The notes under the pieces are model-generated. The model worked only from the letters and a program-made list of their open reading frames with translations, searched no databases and had not been told where the DNA came from. Source: an uncultured Bacilli bacterium (GTDB lineage Bacteria > Bacillota_I > Bacilli_A > RF39 > UBA660). Taken from it: a DNA stretch of 9,382 bases. The stretch spans positions 1 through 9,382 of the forward strand of contig CAJUIY010000057.1 of NCBI GenBank assembly GCA_910586865.1, read 5' to 3'. The position numbers were made by a program, and so were the translations under genes. Positions 6,288 through 9,382 of this stretch are shown here, piece by piece. Position 1 is the stretch's first letter, and every line of letters starts with the position of its first letter.

Positions 6288-7689
6288 ACTTTAAAGTATC
6301 ACTTGACTTACTATTTAAGTATAAATCTGCTCTTCTTCCTAATCGGTAGGCATAATAACCAGCAGCTGCAATCATTGTTCCATTATCTGTACAATACTTT
6401 AACTCTGGTATCGTGAGCTCTACATTTATCTCTTCACACATTTGACTAATTGCCTCTCTTAAAACTTTATTAGCTGCTACTCCACCTGCCACAATTAAAC
6501 GATTGACATGATAATCTTCTAAAGCTTTTTTTGTTTTGGATACTAGAGAATTAACAGCAGCATTTTGAAAAGACGCAGCTAAATCTTCTTTTCTTATCTC
6601 TTCTCCCCTTTGTTTTAATTTATGATTTAAATTAATCACAGCACTTTTCAGTCCACTAAAGGAAAAATTATAACTATTATCTTTTAATGGAACTGGAAGA
6701 GAATAGGTTACCTTTCCCATACTTGCTAGTTTGTCAATTTTAGGACCTCCTGGGTATTCTAAACCAATTACTCTTGCTACTTTATCATAGCATTCTCCAA
6801 CAGCATCATCCAAAGTACCACCTAACTTTTCAAACTGAAAATGATTACCCATTTTTATTAATTCTGTATGCCCACCACTAACGACTAAAGCAATCAAAGG
6901 AAATTCCATTTCCTTTTCTAAACTATTTGCATAAATATGACCTGCAATATGATGAACTGGTATCAGTGGTTTCTGATATAAGTATGCTAATGTTTTGGAA
7001 GCTTCCAGTCCAATTAATAAAGAGCCTATTAAGCCTGGACCATAAGTCACTGCAATGGCATCCATATCTTCCATTTTCATATTGGCAGATTCCAAACATT
7101 CTTCTATAACAAATGTAATATTTTTTACATGTTCCCTACTAGCGATTTCTGGAACAACCCCGCCATAATTTTTATGAATATCGATTTGAGAAGAGATGAT
7201 GGTAGAAATTTCTTCTGTTCCATTTTTTACAATAGATACACTAGTTTCATCACAACTACTTTCGATTCCTAATATATATATATCGTTCATTTTTTCACTT
7301 CTTTCCATCAAAATACCATCTACACCATTATAATACCCTTTTCTAACAGCTACTTTTACAAATCCAAATTTTTTATATAGATGAATCGCTGACTTATTAT
7401 TTACATTCACCTCTAATGTTATGCTTTTATCCACAGAATCTGTTAAAAACTTTAACATTTTTTTTCCAATTCCACAGTTTCTGTGGATAAAATCAATTTC
7501 AAATTGATTTATTTCTATCCGATTATAGATATCACTATAATATAAATATCCTATTACTTTATGATTATTATCAATATATACAATATAATGACTAAAAGGA
7601 TTCACCTTAAACTCCTGTAAAACAGTATCCTTTTGTAAAATACCATTATCGAGAATAGACAACTCACTTATTTTTAATTCTCTAATCAT
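6286..7689 (-). CDS. tsaD: Fused RimI-like N-acetyltransferase and TsaD (t6A37 tRNA threonylcarbamoyltransferase)
   Basis: 467 residues formed from two normally separate neighbours. Residues 1-133 are a GNAT acetyltransferase like RimI: R70-N-C-G-I-G-K is the acetyl-CoA loop, followed by EVNVNNKSAIHLYKKFGF and a C-terminal GILMER. Residues 134-467 are a complete TsaD (334 residues, near the usual 335-345). Visible motifs are GIESSCDETS, the metal-binding H247-IAG-H251, SGGHTEL, GTLDDAVGE and C-T-D435-N. TsaD transfers threonylcarbamoyl from its adenylate to A37 of ANN-decoding tRNAs, together with TsaB and TsaE in the cytoplasm. RimI typically acetylates the N-terminus of ribosomal protein S18. 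The ORF starts at the ATG directly after the tsaB TAA (zero spacing), so translation is coupled. Met134 has a Shine-Dalgarno-like AAGAAGTGA (7303-7295) just upstream, so separate TsaD synthesis is also possible. Confidence 0.93.
   Translation of the reverse strand: MIRELKISELSILDNGILQKDTVLQEFKVNPFSHYIVYIDNNHKVIGYLYYSDIYNRIEINQFEIDFIHRNCGIGKKMLKFLTDSVDKSITLEVNVNNKSAIHLYKKFGFVKVAVRKGYYNGVDGILMERSEKMNDIYILGIESSCDETSVSIVKNGTEEISTIISSQIDIHKNYGGVVPEIASREHVKNITFVIEECLESANMKMEDMDAIAVTYGPGLIGSLLIGLEASKTLAYLYQKPLIPVHHIAGHIYANSLEKEMEFPLIALVVSGGHTELIKMGNHFQFEKLGGTLDDAVGECYDKVARVIGLEYPGGPKIDKLASMGKVTYSLPVPLKDNSYNFSFSGLKSAVINLNHKLKQRGEEIRKEDLAASFQNAAVNSLVSKTKKALEDYHVNRLIVAGGVAANKVLREAISQMCEEINVELTIPELKYCTDNGTMIAAAGYYAYRLGRRADLYLNSKSSDTLK
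7295..7303 (-). promoter_or_regulatory. Possible internal ribosome binding site for TsaD alone
   Basis: On the minus strand AAGAAGTGA matches AGGAGGTGA at 7 of 9 positions. It ends four bases before the in-frame ATG at 7290-7288, which begins MNDIYILGIESS, exactly where free-standing TsaD proteins start. It may be a relic of the unfused gene or an active second start. Confidence 0.4.
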
Positions 7690-8310
7690 TTATAATCTTG
7701 ATTCTTCTGCCTCTGTCAATTTTAAATAATTCGGATTCACTACATGAGGATTTATTTCTTCTTTATCGACAAATATTTTCACAATATTTTCAATATCTGG
7801 AATATACGAACACTTTTTTCCATCTAAAAGAATATCATCATTTGTAATAAAAATATATTCTTTTTGTTCCGAAAGTATATCAACTAATTTATCATTTGAA
7901 AGATAGACAGGTTGCAAAACAACCTTATCATTATCATAAATAGCAACATAAGAGTAATTTCTTCTAGCATCAATAATGGGCACCTTAACCATATCAGAAG
8001 AAACAGAACAAGCCATTGCTTCTAGACTAGTAATAGTCGTAATAGGAATATGAAAAGACCAAGCGTATACTTTAGCAATCGTAAGTCCAATACGAATTCC
8101 AGTGAACGATCCAGGTCCATTTACCACAATGATTTTATTAATATCGGATGGTTTTAAGTTTGTATTCTCAAACATAGAAACTATTTTTGGTAATGCATAT
8201 TTAGATAATTCATGAGAAAAATCCTCTTTTAACTCTTCTATAATTCTCCCATTTTCTACAATACCTGTATATAGATAACTAGATGAAGTATCTATATATA
8301 GAACTCTCAT
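7690..8310 (-). CDS. tsaB: TsaB, dimerisation subunit of the t6A synthesis complex
   Basis: 206 residues, slightly shorter than the usual 220-230. It is an ASKHA-fold paralogue of TsaD that lacks the catalytic metal site. It pairs with TsaD and recruits TsaE, enabling threonylcarbamoyl transfer to tRNA A37. Visible features are the N-terminal phosphate-1-like strand VLYIDTSSS (residues 3-11), HELSKYALPKI, the hallmark GPGSFTGIRIGL (65-76), IDARR (113-117) and the C-terminal NYLKLTEAEESR typical of the family. The ATG overlaps the tsaE stop as ATGA, with GAGG (8321-8318) seven bases before it. The gene ends TAA directly before the ATG of rimI-tsaD, consistent with stoichiometric coupled synthesis. 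Confidence 0.93.
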   Translation of the reverse strand: MRVLYIDTSSSYLYTGIVENGRIIEELKEDFSHELSKYALPKIVSMFENTNLKPSDINKIIVVNGPGSFTGIRIGLTIAKVYAWSFHIPITTITSLEAMACSVSSDMVKVPIIDARRNYSYVAIYDNDKVVLQPVYLSNDKLVDILSEQKEYIFITNDDILLDGKKCSYIPDIENIVKIFVDKEEINPHVVNPNYLKLTEAEESRL

Positions 8311-8765
8311 AAGACTGCCTCACAAAGGTCTTCATATTTTTTACCATGTGGAGTAATTACAAATACTCTTTTATTTTCATCATCAAAAGAATTTTTTATT
8401 TTTATATCAAGTCTTGATGTTGGTAGCGAATCGGGAATCATATCTGCCCATTCTATAATGGTCACACCTTTTTTCGTATAATAATCCTCAATTCCTAGTT
8501 CTCCCACCTTACCATCTAAACGGTAAACATCCATATGAAAAAGTGGCATCTCTCCCGATGTATATTCTTTTATAATATTAAATGTTGGAGAAGTTACTTC
8601 TTCACTAATCTCCATAGCCTGTGCAAAACCTTTTGTAAAGACGGTTTTTCCACTTCCCAAATCCCCTTCCAAACAAATTACCATATTTGGAAATTTTTCT
8701 GACTCTAAATTTTGAGCCAATTCAATTGTTTCTTCTTCCGAATATGTGGTTATTTTATAATCCAT
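8307..8765 (-). CDS. tsaE: TsaE, ATPase of the t6A synthesis complex
   Basis: 152 residues, the usual length. The P-loop Walker A GDLGSGKT is at residues 34-41. Family motifs follow: EEVTSPTFNII (55-65), HMDVYRLD (77-84), ELGIEDYY (89-96) and IIEWAD (103-108). TsaE binds the TsaB-TsaD heterodimer and its ATP hydrolysis resets the complex between rounds of tRNA modification. It is the first gene of the operon, lying about 117 bases after the 5S rRNA. GAGGGTGATG directly upstream is a strong Shine-Dalgarno match. The TGA stop is embedded in the tsaB start (ATGA). Confidence 0.95.
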   Translation of the reverse strand: MDYKITTYSEEETIELAQNLESEKFPNMVICLEGDLGSGKTVFTKGFAQAMEISEEVTSPTFNIIKEYTSGEMPLFHMDVYRLDGKVGELGIEDYYTKKGVTIIEWADMIPDSLPTSRLDIKIKNSFDDENKRVFVITPHGKKYEDLCEAVL

Positions 8766-8775
8766 TTTCTCATCA

Positions 8776-8812
8776 CCCTCTATTATTATATCAAAAAAAA
8801 AGAGTAATACAA
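8776..8812 (-). promoter_or_regulatory. Extended -10 promoter and ribosome binding site of the tsaE operon
   Basis: On the minus strand TTGTAT (8812-8807) and TATAAT (8790-8785) are 16 bases apart. TGA directly before TATAAT makes an extended -10. GAGGG (8780-8776) starts the Shine-Dalgarno region before the ATG at 8765. Initiation 5-7 bases past the -10 would give a leader of only about 15 bases that begins at the ribosome binding site. The -35 lies inside the rRNA terminator hairpin. Confidence 0.5.
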
Positions 8813-8816
8813 CTCT
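8792..8816 (-). terminator. rRNA operon terminator
   Basis: Read on the minus strand, AGAGT-TGTATT-ACTCT forms a 5-bp stem (8816-8801) running straight into a T-rich tail (8800-8793). It lies about 65 bases past the 5S 3' end. The stem is short, so some readthrough into tsaE is likely. Confidence 0.6.
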
Positions 8817-8881
8817 AATTGCCAGTTATTTACACTTTTCTAAAAAAGAATATTAAACTTAATTTATAAAACAAAAAAATT
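8817..8881. other. Spacer between 5S rRNA and its terminator
   Basis: No tRNA or gene is visible. On the minus strand seven T follow the 5S 3' end (8879-8873), so the 5S closing helix plus this run may itself act as a first, weak terminator. Confidence 0.4.
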
Positions 8882-8985
8882 CTTGGCAACTTCCTATTTT
8901 CGCATACACTATCGTCGGCGTTAAGTGGCTTAACTTCTGTGTTCGGGATGGGAACAGGTGTACCCCACTTGCTATCGTTACCAAG
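8882..8985 (-). rRNA. rrf: 5S ribosomal RNA
   Basis: Minus strand, about 104 nt. The ends CTTGG (8985-8981) and CCAAG (8886-8882) form the closing helix. Inside are the conserved ACACCTGTTCCCAT-CCGAACAC loop, GAAGTTAAG and the CGCCGA segment. The length is at the short end for bacterial 5S, as in many low-GC Firmicutes and mollicutes. It is the last gene of the rRNA operon, 64 bases after 23S. Confidence 0.93.
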
Positions 8986-9049
8986 AAAAATATATAGAGA
9001 AATAATTCTCTGAAAACTAAGATATTGCGTTCATCAAATTAATTAAATA
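8986..9049 (-). other. 23S-5S spacer with processing hairpin
   Basis: 64 bases with no tRNA. AGAGAA (8996-9001) and TTCTCT (9006-9011) form a small hairpin just before the 5S, next to GAAAACTAAG-type sequence common in Firmicute rRNA spacers. It is a likely RNase processing site for 5S maturation. Confidence 0.5.

Positions 9050-9382
<333 letters not shown>

Noticed and set aside
6927..7109. Open frame on the plus strand, 60 codons
   Set aside because: It is antisense within the conserved tsaD coding region, with no start signal.

Overview
The window is an AT-rich chromosomal segment of a low-GC Gram-positive bacterium (Bacillota/Mycoplasmatota-like, perhaps gut-associated). The grounds are the base composition, the tsaE-tsaB-rimI-tsaD gene order, Shine-Dalgarno-led genes with simple hairpin-plus-T terminators, and a very large surface protein with carbohydrate-binding type domains. 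TGA is used as a stop (tsaE ends in TGA inside an ATGA overlap) and tryptophan is written TGG, so the standard bacterial code applies. The exact taxon cannot be fixed by eye.

Reading from the right end, everything functional lies on the minus strand. The 3' end of a 23S rRNA gene (9050-9382) is followed by a short spacer, a 5S rRNA (8882-8985) and a hairpin/T-tract terminator (8792-8816). Next comes the tightly packed operon tsaE, tsaB and a fused rimI-tsaD (8765-6286), which supplies the threonylcarbamoyl-transfer half of tRNA t6A37 synthesis plus a RimI-like acetyltransferase. An extended -10 promoter is nested in the rRNA terminator tail only a few bases from the tsaE ribosome binding site. 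The operon ends at a bidirectional terminator (6256-6287). From the other side this terminator also closes a plus-strand remnant (6062-6277) of an ABC transporter permease, of which only the C-terminus survives.

The middle (4578-5940) is an accessory patch of unrecognised minus-strand genes that look damaged. A TPR-like 241-residue ORF is separated by one in-frame TGA from a further 107 codons. Behind it lies a short lipoprotein-like signal peptide that runs into a stop just after an A7 tract, with a second short ORF in another frame. A strong hairpin terminator closes the patch.

The left part is one 1320-residue minus-strand gene (4320-358). It encodes a secreted, membrane-anchored protein with an N-terminal NPCBM-like domain, a transglutaminase/papain-like Cys-His-Asp core, a TPR-like helical stretch, an F5/8 type C domain, an Ig-like domain and a C-terminal transmembrane anchor. 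It has its own -10 box and terminator. Beyond it, at 84-264, is a 181-bp non-coding element with 12-bp imperfect terminal inverted repeats ending GTAA/TTAC, flanked by a perfect 8-bp direct repeat. This is a small non-autonomous transposon (MITE) of IS66-family type.
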